Shown here piece by piece: positions 25,726 through 34,876 of a stretch of 64,000 bases of DNA. Made by a program: the position numbers and the translations under genes. Position 1 is the stretch's first letter. Each line of letters opens with the position of its first letter. The notes beneath the pieces are model-generated. The model did not search any database, was not told where the DNA came from, and saw only the letters and a list, made by a program, of their open reading frames with translations. The stretch is from Aquirickettsia sp045105275 (GTDB taxonomy: Bacteria; Pseudomonadota; Alphaproteobacteria; Rickettsiales; Midichloriaceae): contig JBGCDJ010000003.1 in the NCBI GenBank assembly GCA_045105275.1, positions 1-64,000 of the forward strand, written 5' to 3'.

Positions 25726-26544
25726 TTATCCTTTTTTACAAATAAGAAAAATTCCTAAAATCATCATGGGGATGCATAAAATCTGTCCTAATGAAAATAT
25801 ATTAAAAATATACCCAATGTGAAAATCAGGTTCTCTGAAAATTTCAATAATAATTCTAAAAATGGAATAGAAGATTAAAAAAATCCCACTCAATAATCCA
25901 TTAATATTTTTTTGTTTGGAAATTGCATTTTTTTTGTTAGTAAAATATTGCCTAAAATTTAAAGCAAACAACATTATTAAAAATAATACTATCCCTTCAA
26001 AGATAGCTTCGTATAGTTGACTAGGGTGCCTTGGGAAATGATCTGAATATGGGAAAATAATCCCCCAGCTAACCTCTGTTTTTTTTCCATAAAGTTCTGC
26101 ATTAATGAAATTTGCAATACGCCCAAAGAATAGCCCTATTGGAGCCACACAGGCAATTAAATCTGTGATTGATAAAAACACTTTGCCGGTTCTCAAGCAA
26201 AATATCCAAATAGATATAATAACTCCAATTAATCCTCCATGAAATGACATTCCACCATGCCATATTTTAAATATTTCCCAAAAATCATCTACTATGATAT
26301 CGGGAATATAGAATAATATATATCCCAATCTACCACCCAAAACTATGCCAATAATGATATATGAAAGTAAGTTTTCTAAATCTTTAGAATCAAGATTTGC
26401 AATTTTAAATTTTTTTTCTATTTTTTGTAAAATATAAGCTCCAAGAAAAATTCCTATTACATAGGATATTCCATACCAACGAATAGATATAATCCCTAAA
26501 TTGATAGCAATGGGGTCAATATTGGGAAAAAGAATTGCAAACAT
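25726..26544 (-). CDS. lgt: Prolipoprotein diacylglyceryl transferase
   Basis: Lgt attaches diacylglycerol to the lipobox Cys of exported prolipoproteins at the inner membrane. The 272-residue product has about seven hydrophobic segments, the RWYGISYVIG start, HGGMSFHGGLIG with the conserved His, and the Lgt signature FFGRIANFINAELYG near residue 140, followed by RHPSQLYEA. lspA, the next enzyme of this pathway, is at 55876-56358. Confidence 0.96.
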   Translation of the reverse strand: MFAILFPNIDPIAINLGIISIRWYGISYVIGIFLGAYILQKIEKKFKIANLDSKDLENLLSYIIIGIVLGGRLGYILFYIPDIIVDDFWEIFKIWHGGMSFHGGLIGVIISIWIFCLRTGKVFLSITDLIACVAPIGLFFGRIANFINAELYGKKTEVSWGIIFPYSDHFPRHPSQLYEAIFEGIVLFLIMLFALNFRQYFTNKKNAISKQKNINGLLSGIFLIFYSIFRIIIEIFREPDFHIGYIFNIFSLGQILCIPMMILGIFLICKKG

Positions 26545-26596
26545 TATTTTTTACGTGATAATTTATATTATACAAGTTAAATCAATATTTGAAAAA

Positions 26597-26854
26597 ATGA
26601 AAAAAGACAATAAAATATTAGATGATCTTGCAAAACTTGCAGGTTCAACATTAACCGGAGCTGTTAATGCAAAAAATGAAATATCGGAGTATATAACTCA
26701 GCAAATTGAAAAACTTATTAAGAAGATGAATTTTGTCACTAGAGAGGAGTTTGATGTAGTTAAAAAATTAGCTCAGGATAATAGATTGATGCTAGAGAAG
26801 ATGAAAGTGAAAAAAACTCCAGCGAAAAAAAGTGTTAAATCTGTAAAAAAATGA
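26597..26854 (+). CDS. ubiK: Ubiquinone biosynthesis accessory factor UbiK (BMFP family)
   Basis: I start at the ATG at 26597; an upstream in-frame extension overlaps lgt on the other strand and adds a non-family leader. The 85-residue product has the BMFP layout: a helical N-terminus (ILDDLAKLAGSTLTGA), a coiled coil region with NFVTREEFDVVKKLAQDNR, and a basic Lys-rich tail (KKTPAKKSVKSVKK). UbiK assists the soluble ubiquinone-biosynthesis complex. It is divergent from lgt. Confidence 0.82.
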   Translation: MKKDNKILDDLAKLAGSTLTGAVNAKNEISEYITQQIEKLIKKMNFVTREEFDVVKKLAQDNRLMLEKMKVKKTPAKKSVKSVKK

Positions 26855-26910
26855 ATGTTTTAAAAAAAAACAAATGCTATCCTAGGTTTATAATTTTTTA
26901 AATTAGTGAA

Positions 26911-29900
26911 ATGACTAAAGTTGATCAAATATACAAACGTCTAGAACAAGAAAATGAGAAATTGGATAAGTCAATTGAAATTGTCAAAATTTCTTTAGGA
27001 GAGGATTATTATGTATATGTTAATGAGTATATTGAAGAATTAACAAAATTGACTTTTGGAGTTGAAGCGGATGAAAGGGCCCAAGGCTCAATATATGAAT
27101 ATGTTCAAGCGAGGATGAGAGAAGACGACGCACCTGAACATGAAAATTTAGATTTATTAATTGATTATGTCGTTGAACATAAAAAAATTAAAAATGGAGA
27201 ACTTGGGGATGAGAGAGCAAGCAGCAGCCTAAATGACTACCTGCAAAAGAGATTTGAGGAAAGAGATCCAAAATATAAAGAGAAAATTATAGTCGCAGAA
27301 ATCAGTGAAGACTATGGAATACTTAGTCAATATGTGGATAACGATATTGAAGCTATTGCCAAAGAATTTGGAATTAGTAGAAAAACGCTGGATTATGATA
27401 AGAAGATTAAAAGTCTTCAGGATAGAAAATTTATTGAAGAATATTATGAACAAGATCCACTAAAATTAAGCAATGTTGATTTATCAGGATCTGTATTTTC
27501 CAATGTGAGGTTCTATAAGTCACTTAATGGAGCAATATTTAGAGATTGCGTACTTAATGAAAATGTTATTTTTTCTGCATGTGATTTGTCTAATATTGAC
27601 TTTAGAGGCTCAAAATTAAACTGTGAATTTCGTGATTACTTATTAGCAGATGGTAAGTTGCCAGATGGAGATGGAGAAAGATTGCTTGAATCCGTTAAGC
27701 TAGATTATTCAGATGCACAGAGCATGCAAATGCTCAAATTATTTAGAATAGAATCTCAGGACAAAAATCCTTTGCCAGCTAATCAAAGAACGTTTGAAGA
27801 TTATGAGCCTGAAATAAGGTTTAAAAGAGAAAATGACGCAAGAAGACGTTATGAGTCTGAATGCGAAGATGAAATTGCCAGCTTTAAAAAGGAGAAATGG
27901 GGTGAGCTAGGCTATATAGCCTGGGCTAGAAGCTTTGTGGGAACAACCGAAGCTCAGGAAAAATTTAATTCTGAGATTCAAGAAGGTGTGCAAAAAATTA
28001 GGAAAAAATATGATCAAAGGATCGAAAGTGCATTATTTGTCATAGCAAATGAGTATATAATCGAGCTACAAACAGCAAATTATGATCCGACATATTTGCC
28101 AAAAAATACCGAACAAGCTAACGCAGTAAAAATTAGACTAAATGCAACACAACAGGACTTAGAAGATTATATAGAATCAAATCTTCAGGGTAAGAAGAAA
28201 GTATCATTTAATGAATTTTTATCTTCTAAGCCTGAAAATCAGGAAATTTTAAAACAAGCTGAAGTAGATCATCCAACTAAGCTCATAATTCCAGTAGGAG
28301 ATTTTTTTTATGAGGGCAAAAAATACCAAACCTTAACTGATTTGGATTTATCAAAATTAGATTTAAGTGGAGTTAATTTTGCTCATGTAACGTTTGAAAA
28401 TTGCCAATTTGATGAAGCTAATCTAACAGGGGCCAGTTTTGAGACGGCAGTGTTTAAAAAGGTGACCTCTTTTGTTAAAGCTGAATTAACTGATGCAAAT
28501 TTAATAGGAGTATCTGGTGATGATGTTAACTTTACAGAGGCTTTGATGCCTAGAGTTAGAATGATGTATAGTGATTTTGATAATTCAAATTTTGAAGGAG
28601 CTTTGCTGTATTCGGCAGATTTAACAGGCTCAAATATTAAAAACTCAAGTTTGAAAGCAGCTATAGCCGATAGAGCGGATTTAGAAAGAGTAAATTTGAG
28701 ATACGTAGATGCGCAATATGTAAAGATGAGAAAAGCTCATCTCACAAAAGCAGTTTTAGAAGGTGATTTTTCTCATGCAGATTTCACTGGTGCTGAGATG
28801 GAAAAGGTTACAGCTAATAAAGCAAAATTCACGGAAGCAGTCTTAGAAGATGCCAATTTAAAATATGCCAGTCTAAGGGGAGCTTTTCTAGAAAAGATTA
28901 AAGCTAAAGGGGTGGATATATCTCATGCTGATCTTGAATCAGCTAAATTGGAGTTAGCAGAACTTTCTGGCGCAATAATGGATGGTGTAAATGCAAAATT
29001 TGCCATTTTCGAAAAAGCAATTATGAGTGATGTTCATGCTCATCAGGCTGATTTTTCGTACGCAGTTATGGAGAATATCAAAGGAGAGAGATTGGATGTA
29101 TCGGGAGCTATCTTAGCAGAAACAAACCTAAGAAATGCAAATCTGAGCAAAGCAGTATTAGAAAATGTTGCAGCCTATAAGGCAGATTTCCAAAATGCAA
29201 CATTAACCGATGTAAATGCAAAATTTGCAGAGATGATTGCGTGTGACTTTAGTGATGCGATAGCAAAAAATATGGATGTATCAGGAGCAAAATTACCGAT
29301 GTGCCATATGGAAAGAGCTGATTGCACTGGAATGAAATTTGATGATGACACAATACTTCTAGATGTGAATTTTAGAGATGCAATTGGTGCAGAAGCGTTA
29401 ATGAAACTTCAAGAAAATCAACATCTAATTAAGACCCAGTTATTTGGCAGAAGTGATTATGGATATTGCAAAGGTAATGATGATGGTACTAATGATAGGT
29501 TTAAGTGCCAAAGAATTGGAGCTGCTCTACTTTCATCAGTGATTGGTGGTGGGGCTGGATATACTTTGTCTGGTCCATTTACAGGGATGGCAGGTTCCGT
29601 AGTGGCTGGGTTAGTAAGTGACCGTGCATTATATGCTATAAAAGACGGTTATTTTAATGAGCAAGGATATATTAGTAATAAATTAGGAGATAAACTTGCG
29701 GAATTGGGAGCGATTGCAATTGCAACAGGAGCTGGAAGTTTAGAAGCTGGAGTAAATACTATTCCTGTTGCAGCAACGCTGTGTGCAGCTACAGGTTTAA
29801 TATCTCCCTCTAGTATAGGGCTCACAGTGGGTGGGGCATTAAGTACGTATGCTGGAATTAATATACTGAAAGACGGATTCGAAGAGCAAAGCTTTACAAA

Positions 29901-30744
29901 AAAAATCATAGGAGGGGCACTAACAGGTATGGGAGCTATTGCAACCTCTGTTGGATTATCCTCTTTAGGAAGTGGTTTGAATGTATTTGCAGGAACTGTT
30001 TTGTGTGGAGCAGCTGCTGGTGGAATACATGGCGGAGTTTTTGCTTATAAGCAGCTTAGAGATTACGATGAAGATAAAAAAACTGGGATGAGACCGGAGG
30101 AAATTTATATCGTAAGTGTTCAAAAGGGAGAGGAAAGCTTCAAAAAATTATGGCCTACTAAAAATAAATTGATTTGCGGTCTAGTTTTTGCTGCACTTGC
30201 AGTTGGTGCGGTATTTATGTTAAATCCTATTTCAATCACTTTTGGCTGGTCCTTTGCTGCAAATGCAATTTTATTGGCAAATGTTAGTTTTACCGCAGGA
30301 ACATTTGGTTTTACTTGTGGCTACTTATATGATGAAAAATTATCTCTTTGGAATAATATTAGTTTTGATGGAATTAAAGGTTATTTTCAACAACCAAATC
30401 ATGGTAAGCAATCTCCTGAAAATGAAGTTTCAAAAAATGTGGAAAGCCCAGGTTTATTTCAAGGGTATATAATTGATCCACCTGAACGATTCACTCCATT
30501 GAAATATAGAGTTACTAATATCTATTTCGGAGAAAAAGATGCAGATGTAAGTACTGAGTTTGACCTTGTGACAAAACAAGAAGTAATAAAAGATCCTATC
30601 GATCAGTTTGTTGAAAAACAAACAGAAGCATGCATGGAGCAAAGGACTAGTGGGGTTGCAAGGAGAATAATAAGTGAAAAAGTATCGTCCCCAGATCACG
30701 TAATACAGAAAAGCGACGGTGCGAGTAAGAGTAGGGGAGGTTAA
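26911..30744 (+). CDS. Giant pentapeptide-repeat protein with hydrophobic glycine-rich C-terminus
   Basis: The 1,277-residue product has three zones. Residues 1-180 are charged and helical, with two similar units ending in ERAQGSIYEYVQARM and ERASSSLNDYLQKRF. A short pentapeptide block (LSNVDLSGSVFSNV) lies near 188-240; after a helical linker a long block covers about 475-825, with AxLxx-type repeats such as FDEANLTGASF, often in units of about 20 residues. Residues 865-1140 are rich in Gly, Ala, Ser and Val with several membrane-like stretches. The end is hydrophilic. No signal peptide is seen. A TATAAT at 26889 and a terminator at 30759 bound it as a single-gene unit. Function unknown; effector or surface role is inference. 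Confidence 0.85.
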   Translation: MTKVDQIYKRLEQENEKLDKSIEIVKISLGEDYYVYVNEYIEELTKLTFGVEADERAQGSIYEYVQARMREDDAPEHENLDLLIDYVVEHKKIKNGELGDERASSSLNDYLQKRFEERDPKYKEKIIVAEISEDYGILSQYVDNDIEAIAKEFGISRKTLDYDKKIKSLQDRKFIEEYYEQDPLKLSNVDLSGSVFSNVRFYKSLNGAIFRDCVLNENVIFSACDLSNIDFRGSKLNCEFRDYLLADGKLPDGDGERLLESVKLDYSDAQSMQMLKLFRIESQDKNPLPANQRTFEDYEPEIRFKRENDARRRYESECEDEIASFKKEKWGELGYIAWARSFVGTTEAQEKFNSEIQEGVQKIRKKYDQRIESALFVIANEYIIELQTANYDPTYLPKNTEQANAVKIRLNATQQDLEDYIESNLQGKKKVSFNEFLSSKPENQEILKQAEVDHPTKLIIPVGDFFYEGKKYQTLTDLDLSKLDLSGVNFAHVTFENCQFDEANLTGASFETAVFKKVTSFVKAELTDANLIGVSGDDVNFTEALMPRVRMMYSDFDNSNFEGALLYSADLTGSNIKNSSLKAAIADRADLERVNLRYVDAQYVKMRKAHLTKAVLEGDFSHADFTGAEMEKVTANKAKFTEAVLEDANLKYASLRGAFLEKIKAKGVDISHADLESAKLELAELSGAIMDGVNAKFAIFEKAIMSDVHAHQADFSYAVMENIKGERLDVSGAILAETNLRNANLSKAVLENVAAYKADFQNATLTDVNAKFAEMIACDFSDAIAKNMDVSGAKLPMCHMERADCTGMKFDDDTILLDVNFRDAIGAEALMKLQENQHLIKTQLFGRSDYGYCKGNDDGTNDRFKCQRIGAALLSSVIGGGAGYTLSGPFTGMAGSVVAGLVSDRALYAIKDGYFNEQGYISNKLGDKLAELGAIAIATGAGSLEAGVNTIPVAATLCAATGLISPSSIGLTVGGALSTYAGINILKDGFEEQSFTKKIIGGALTGMGAIATSVGLSSLGSGLNVFAGTVLCGAAAGGIHGGVFAYKQLRDYDEDKKTGMRPEEIYIVSVQKGEESFKKLWPTKNKLICGLVFAALAVGAVFMLNPISITFGWSFAANAILLANVSFTAGTFGFTCGYLYDEKLSLWNNISFDGIKGYFQQPNHGKQSPENEVSKNVESPGLFQGYIIDPPERFTPLKYRVTNIYFGEKDADVSTEFDLVTKQEVIKDPIDQFVEKQTEACMEQRTSGVARRIISEKVSSPDHVIQKSDGASKSRGG

Positions 30745-30758
30745 TGAACTTTAAGCAC

Positions 30759-30781
30759 AAATACGGAGAGTCCGTATTTTT
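30759..30781 (+). terminator. Intrinsic terminator of the pentapeptide gene
   Basis: AAATACGGA, loop GAG and TCCGTATTT form a perfect 9-bp stem (30759-30767 and 30771-30779), and the T run extends to 30781. It lies 15 bases after the stop codon of the pentapeptide-repeat gene. Confidence 0.75.
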
Positions 30782-31674
30782 GAATTTTAGACAAATGAAT
30801 ATCAATAAACCTGGCTTTCACAGAAATTTGATTTTGTTTCATATAATCTTCGATCATTAAATTTCTTCTTTTTTTAAGGTATGGTGTAATGCATCAGTTA
30901 GAACAAGTGAAATTGATGGATAAGAGAGATTTTGCAGAGGATTTTAAATTAAAGGATAGTGGAGTTAACTAAGGAGAATAAGGAGATTTTAAATGAGATG
31001 TAGAGAAGCCAAAGAAAGATGAGAGAGTTTGTTGAGGAAAAAGTGGTAGATGAACAAAGATGGAACATGCGATTTATGTGCGTCCTCGCAGTGATATTCA
31101 TTCTTATGTTGCAATTATTTCATATGTTATATTTTCATTTAGGAGTGAAGTTTCGTACAGTATAGAAGAACTTGCTGATAAAGGGAGGAAGGCTAACGGA
31201 GTAACGGTAGGTTATATTTGGAGCAAAAGAAGTTTATTGAAGAAAATAAGGGTGTTCTTAAAAAGAGTGGTAAGAAGTGATGAGCTTTATGGTTGTTGAG
31301 ATGCTAAGATTAGTTATGTAAAAATTCAAATACTTATAAACCTCATTAATCTATAGATTTCCTTACTTCTTTTAAGTATATATAGAGAACTATAATGACC
31401 TTACTTGTATCGACCTGCAATCATAAACTCATATAATGATGTCATGGGGCCTTATCTCTGCTTATAACAAGCAATTTAATGCATAATTAGAGACAATCAG
31501 CTAACAATACTAAGACTTTTTAGATAGATTTTTCATCAGAATATTTAAGGATGTAAATAAGATGCAAACAAAATTCAAGAAATTGACTTTTGATTATTTT
31601 TAATGCTTAAATATAGATAATAACGTTTTAAATCTTATAGAGTTATATATATAGATAGTTATTTAGAAAATGCA
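30782..31674 (+). other. Degenerate coding remnants, no intact gene
   Basis: About 900 bases with scattered short frames and no convincing gene. Pieces that look coding are MHQLEQVKLMDKRDFAEDF from 30889, a 48-residue frame from the ATG at 31019 (FVEEKVVDEQRWNMRFM, then a hydrophobic helix) and QKKFIEENKGVLKKSGKK near 31220-31270. They lie in different frames on the plus strand and could be one small membrane protein gene broken by several indels. I see no IS end, RNA gene or repeat. Confidence 0.4.
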
Positions 31675-32492
31675 ATGGATTATGTTCTAGAAACATTTGA
31701 AAGTACTAATCAGTGGATGAAAGAAAACGATCCTTTTAAATTTCCTATGGCTCAAGCTGAAGCTTTTTGCAACGACTATGGGTGTGGAAGCATAACGGTT
31801 ACTATTGGAAGTGGAGGTATAGGTGGGTCTACATCATCGTCAAGCATGGGGGGAGATGGAGGTTCAAGTAATAGCTTTTCATCATTCGGCAATGATGGTA
31901 TTGGACAAGGTGATAGTTTTGGATCAGGCGATAAATTTGGTGCGAGTACATCAGGAGCGTCAGAACCAAAGTGGGAACCTTATCCGTCAATTGATCTATC
32001 AAAGCCGCAGGTGCTTACAGAGGTTAAGATTGATATGTTTGAAAAATGGGTAATATGAAGGGGATGCCTACAATGCCAATACCTACGCCAGAGCAAGAAA
32101 ATAAAAATTCTAATGGTGAAAATACTGAAGATAATACACAAGCTGGAGGAAGCTCAGAAGAAAGTAAACAAGAATCAGAAGCGGCTGAGAAGGCAAAACA
32201 AGAGGAAGCTAAGCTAAAAAAAGCAGAAGATGAGTTAAGGGAATCAATCCCAACTTACTCTGTAAATCCAATAAATAGCCACTTATCTACTTCTCAACCA
32301 TTTAATCCATCGCATGGACAGATTATTACAAATCCTGATACTGATATGTAGAAACATTGTAAAAATGAACCATATTGGGTAAATGAACAAGTGTGTAGTA
32401 ACCCAGTGTATGGAAATTTAAAAGCAGAGCGTGTTTGTAGGATAGTGCCAGTCGAAAAATTTAACTATGTTTGTTATGGGAAAAATGATTAA
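31675..32492 (+). pseudogene. Gly/Ser-rich accessory protein gene broken by a frameshift and a TAG
   Basis: The first frame (31675-32058) encodes 127 residues with a Gly-Ser-rich middle (IGSGGIGGSTSSSSMGGDGG). Adding one A to the A5 run at 32042-32046 joins VKIDMFEK to MGNMKGMPTMPIPTPEQEN in the next frame, which carries a Glu/Lys/Ala-rich segment and ends at TAG 32349-32351. The same frame goes on after the TAG with Cys-rich sequence (KHCKNEPYWVNEQVCSNPVYG, to the TAA at 32490-32492). The repaired protein would have about 270 residues. No family recognised; low complexity plus Cys-rich end suggests an exported protein. Confidence 0.55.
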
Positions 32493-32777
32493 GAGGATTA
32501 GTAACTATTTAAGCTATATATGCGTTATAAGTGTGGTTTTATATAGCTTAAATAATAGTTATGCAGTGAAGATAAAGTATACAAAGCTAAGACTAAGAGC
32601 TTATTAGACAAGTGTTATATTTATACGGATGAAAAGAATTATAAAAAGGCATTTGAATATTGTAAAAAAGCTGCTGATATGGGAGATGCCAATGCTCTTA
32701 ATTCTTTAAATAAATTAGATCAAATAGTAAAAGATAAAGCTAAAATACCACATGAATTCCAAACAGATGAGTGGTGA
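32485..32777 (+). pseudogene. Exported Sel1-repeat protein, frameshifted
   Basis: From the ATG at 32485 a signal peptide is read (MIKRISNYLSYICVISVVLY, ending near NNSYA). The frame then fails, and the coding sense passes to another frame that reads SEDKVYKAKTKSLLDKCYIY and NYKKAFEYCKKAADMGDANAL, a clear Sel1-type helical repeat, ending at TGA 32775-32777. The shift lies close to 32565. The intact protein would be about 97 residues. Sel1 proteins usually bind other proteins; here the gene appears dead. Confidence 0.55.
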
Positions 32778-32823
32778 AAGAAGAGAGGATTATAGTTGAT
32801 TATTTAAAGTTACTTTAATTACC

Positions 32824-33297
32824 TTAACTCATGTAATTTTTAGTTAATTCTGTATCATATCCTATGGCGTGGAATACCTTGCTAAAATAATATTCTATAT
32901 CTTCTTTTGATGCTCCTGCTTTAAACAACTCATGCACAAACGTCGTTGATTTATTTATTTGCCCTATATTTTTCTCTTCTATTAATTCATTTAAACTTTT
33001 TGCCGCTTTTTTATATGTTGTAACTGCTTGCCTCAATAAATTTGCGTTAAAACTTGATTTAAGCAAAGTTATGGCAAGTTTATATTGCTTTTCATCGTTT
33101 ATGTGTTGCAACTTCATTTTTTGCTCTATCGTTTAATTCTCCATCCTCTAATCTCTCTTCTACTAGAGCCTTACAGTCTATATTATTCTTTTTAATATAC
33201 TCCTCATAAGAGGCTAGATTTTACTGCGCAAGTAAATTTAATATGCTAATTAATGTCATCACTACTATCCCAAACGTATTGTAAAAATAAATTTCAT
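32824..33297 (-). pseudogene. Exported helical accessory protein with three lesions
   Basis: The last 97 codons (from 33117) are open, but the gene evidently starts at the ATG at 33297. Adding one T to the T5 run just after MKFIF restores a signal peptide (YNTFGIVVMTLISILNLLAQ). A TAA follows at 33221-33223, then NLASYEEYIKKNIDCKALVEERLEDGELNDRAK split here as one continuous frame. Losing one base in the A6 run (33117-33122) joins it to MKLQHINDEKQYKLAIT. The C-terminal FVHELFKAGASKEDIEYYF resembles the repeat unit of the proteins at 1111-2760. Repaired length is about 157 residues. Confidence 0.6.
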
Positions 33298-33437
33298 GAT
33301 GAAAATTAAGTTGTAAATCTGATATTGTTTTGAGTCATAATTAATCCCTTCTTGCTTTTCTAATTCACGAAAAACTGTATTGATTGATTACTTTTTTAAC
33401 TTATGCTAACTTAGCTAAAATTTTATATACGCTATTT

Positions 33438-34868
33438 ATGAACGTAGTCGATTATGACTATAAAAACCTAAAACTATTTGTGCTTGCATCTTTATTCTGG
33501 GCTCTTGTTGGAATGGGGATGGGAGTGTTTATAGCATTTCAAATGGTATTTCCTGAACTTAATTTTGGCATGGAATGGACTACTTTTGGCAGATTAAGAC
33601 CTGTACATACTAGTGGTGTTGTTTTTGCTTTTGGTGGAAATGTGCTATTTGCTACGTCTTTTTACATTGTTCAAAGAACATGTCATACCAAAGTATACTC
33701 CTCCAAAATTGTTAGCTTTATTTTTTATTCCTTTCAGCTATTTATTTTATTAGCTGCATCAGGATATGTAATGGGCATTACTCAAGGAAAAGAGTATGCA
33801 GAGCCTGAGTGGTATGCAGATATTTTACTCGCTGTAACATGGCTATCCTATTTATTTGTATATGTGATGACATTAAAAAACAGGAAGGAGCCACATATCT
33901 ATGTTGCCAATTGGTTCTTCCTCGCTTTTATAATTGTGGTTGCTGTGCTACATATTGGTAACAATATCAGTATTCCATTATCATTGACTGATTCAGGGAG
34001 CGTATCGTATTTTTCTGGTGTTCAATCTGCAATGATTCAATGGTGGTATGGACATAATGCGGTAGGATTTTGGTTAACTGCAGGATTTATAGGTATAATG
34101 TATTATTTTGTACCTAAAAGAGCTAATAGGCCAATATATTCATACAGACTCTCTATTTTGCACTTTTGGGCTCTGATTTTTCTTTATATTTGGGCTGGAC
34201 CACACCATTTAATTTACACCTCTTTACCAGATTGGGTTCAAACTCTTGGAATGACAATGTCTATAATATTATGGGTGCCATCATGGGGTGGAATGGTCAA
34301 TGGCATGATGACTTTGTCTGGAGCCTGGCATAAGCTGAGGGATGATCCTGTTTTAAGATTTTTAATTATTGCTGTGGCCTTTTACGGTATGAGTACATTT
34401 GAAGGTCCTGTGATGGCAATTAAATCAGTGAATGCTTTGAGTCATTATACTGAGTGGACAATTAGTCATGTTCATTCTGGTGCTCTTGGATGGGTTGCGT
34501 TAATTAGCTTTGGGGCGTTATATCATATGATACCTGATCTATGGGGCAAAAAAGATATGTATTCTGTAAAATTAATTAGTATTCATCTATGGCTCGCTTC
34601 TATAGGTATAGTGTTGTACATCACTTCAATGTGGACTGCAGGTATTACTCAAGGATTAATGTGGAGAAGCTATGATGACATGGGATTTTTAAAATATTCC
34701 TTTGTTGAAATTGTCAAAATTTTAAGCCCCTATTATTTAATAAGAGCAATAGGTGGTTTTTTGTTTTGGTGTGGGGCTATAGTTATGACCTATAATGCAA
34801 TTATGACCATTAGGAATAATAGGATTACAAAACCTAAATTACGACAACCAAATACCAAAAAAATTTAG
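33438..34868 (+). CDS. ccoN: Cytochrome cbb3 oxidase subunit I
   Basis: CcoN is the catalytic heme-copper subunit of the high-affinity cbb3 terminal oxidase. I start at the ATG at 33438 (MNVVDYDYKNLKL), not the TTG 54 bases upstream. The 476-residue product has about 12 membrane helices and the metal ligands in GRLRPVHTSG (low-spin heme His), QWWYGHNAVGF (CuB His), GPHHLIYTSLPDWVQ (two CuB His) and HVHSGALGWV (heme His pair). It heads ccoNOQP-ccmC. Confidence 0.96.
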   Translation: MNVVDYDYKNLKLFVLASLFWALVGMGMGVFIAFQMVFPELNFGMEWTTFGRLRPVHTSGVVFAFGGNVLFATSFYIVQRTCHTKVYSSKIVSFIFYSFQLFILLAASGYVMGITQGKEYAEPEWYADILLAVTWLSYLFVYVMTLKNRKEPHIYVANWFFLAFIIVVAVLHIGNNISIPLSLTDSGSVSYFSGVQSAMIQWWYGHNAVGFWLTAGFIGIMYYFVPKRANRPIYSYRLSILHFWALIFLYIWAGPHHLIYTSLPDWVQTLGMTMSIILWVPSWGGMVNGMMTLSGAWHKLRDDPVLRFLIIAVAFYGMSTFEGPVMAIKSVNALSHYTEWTISHVHSGALGWVALISFGALYHMIPDLWGKKDMYSVKLISIHLWLASIGIVLYITSMWTAGITQGLMWRSYDDMGFLKYSFVEIVKILSPYYLIRAIGGFLFWCGAIVMTYNAIMTIRNNRITKPKLRQPNTKKI

Positions 34869-34876
34869 CTTAATTT

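Noticed and set aside
26501..26596. Upstream extension of ubiK
   Set aside because: It overlaps the start of lgt on the other strand and adds sequence foreign to the BMFP family.
29649..29909. Antisense frame in the pentapeptide gene
   Set aside because: It is the reverse of a Gly/Ala-rich coding stretch and lacks a ribosome site.
22078..32492. Several in-frame TAG codons (23028, 24778, 32349) that could mean TAG recoding
   Set aside because: Core genes such as ccoN, ccoO and trxB end with TAG at the expected family length, and the same accessory genes also carry frameshifts. Decay explains the pattern.
33384..33437. Upstream TTG start for ccoN
   Set aside because: The added 18 residues are not part of the family; the ATG at 33438 gives the normal N-terminus.
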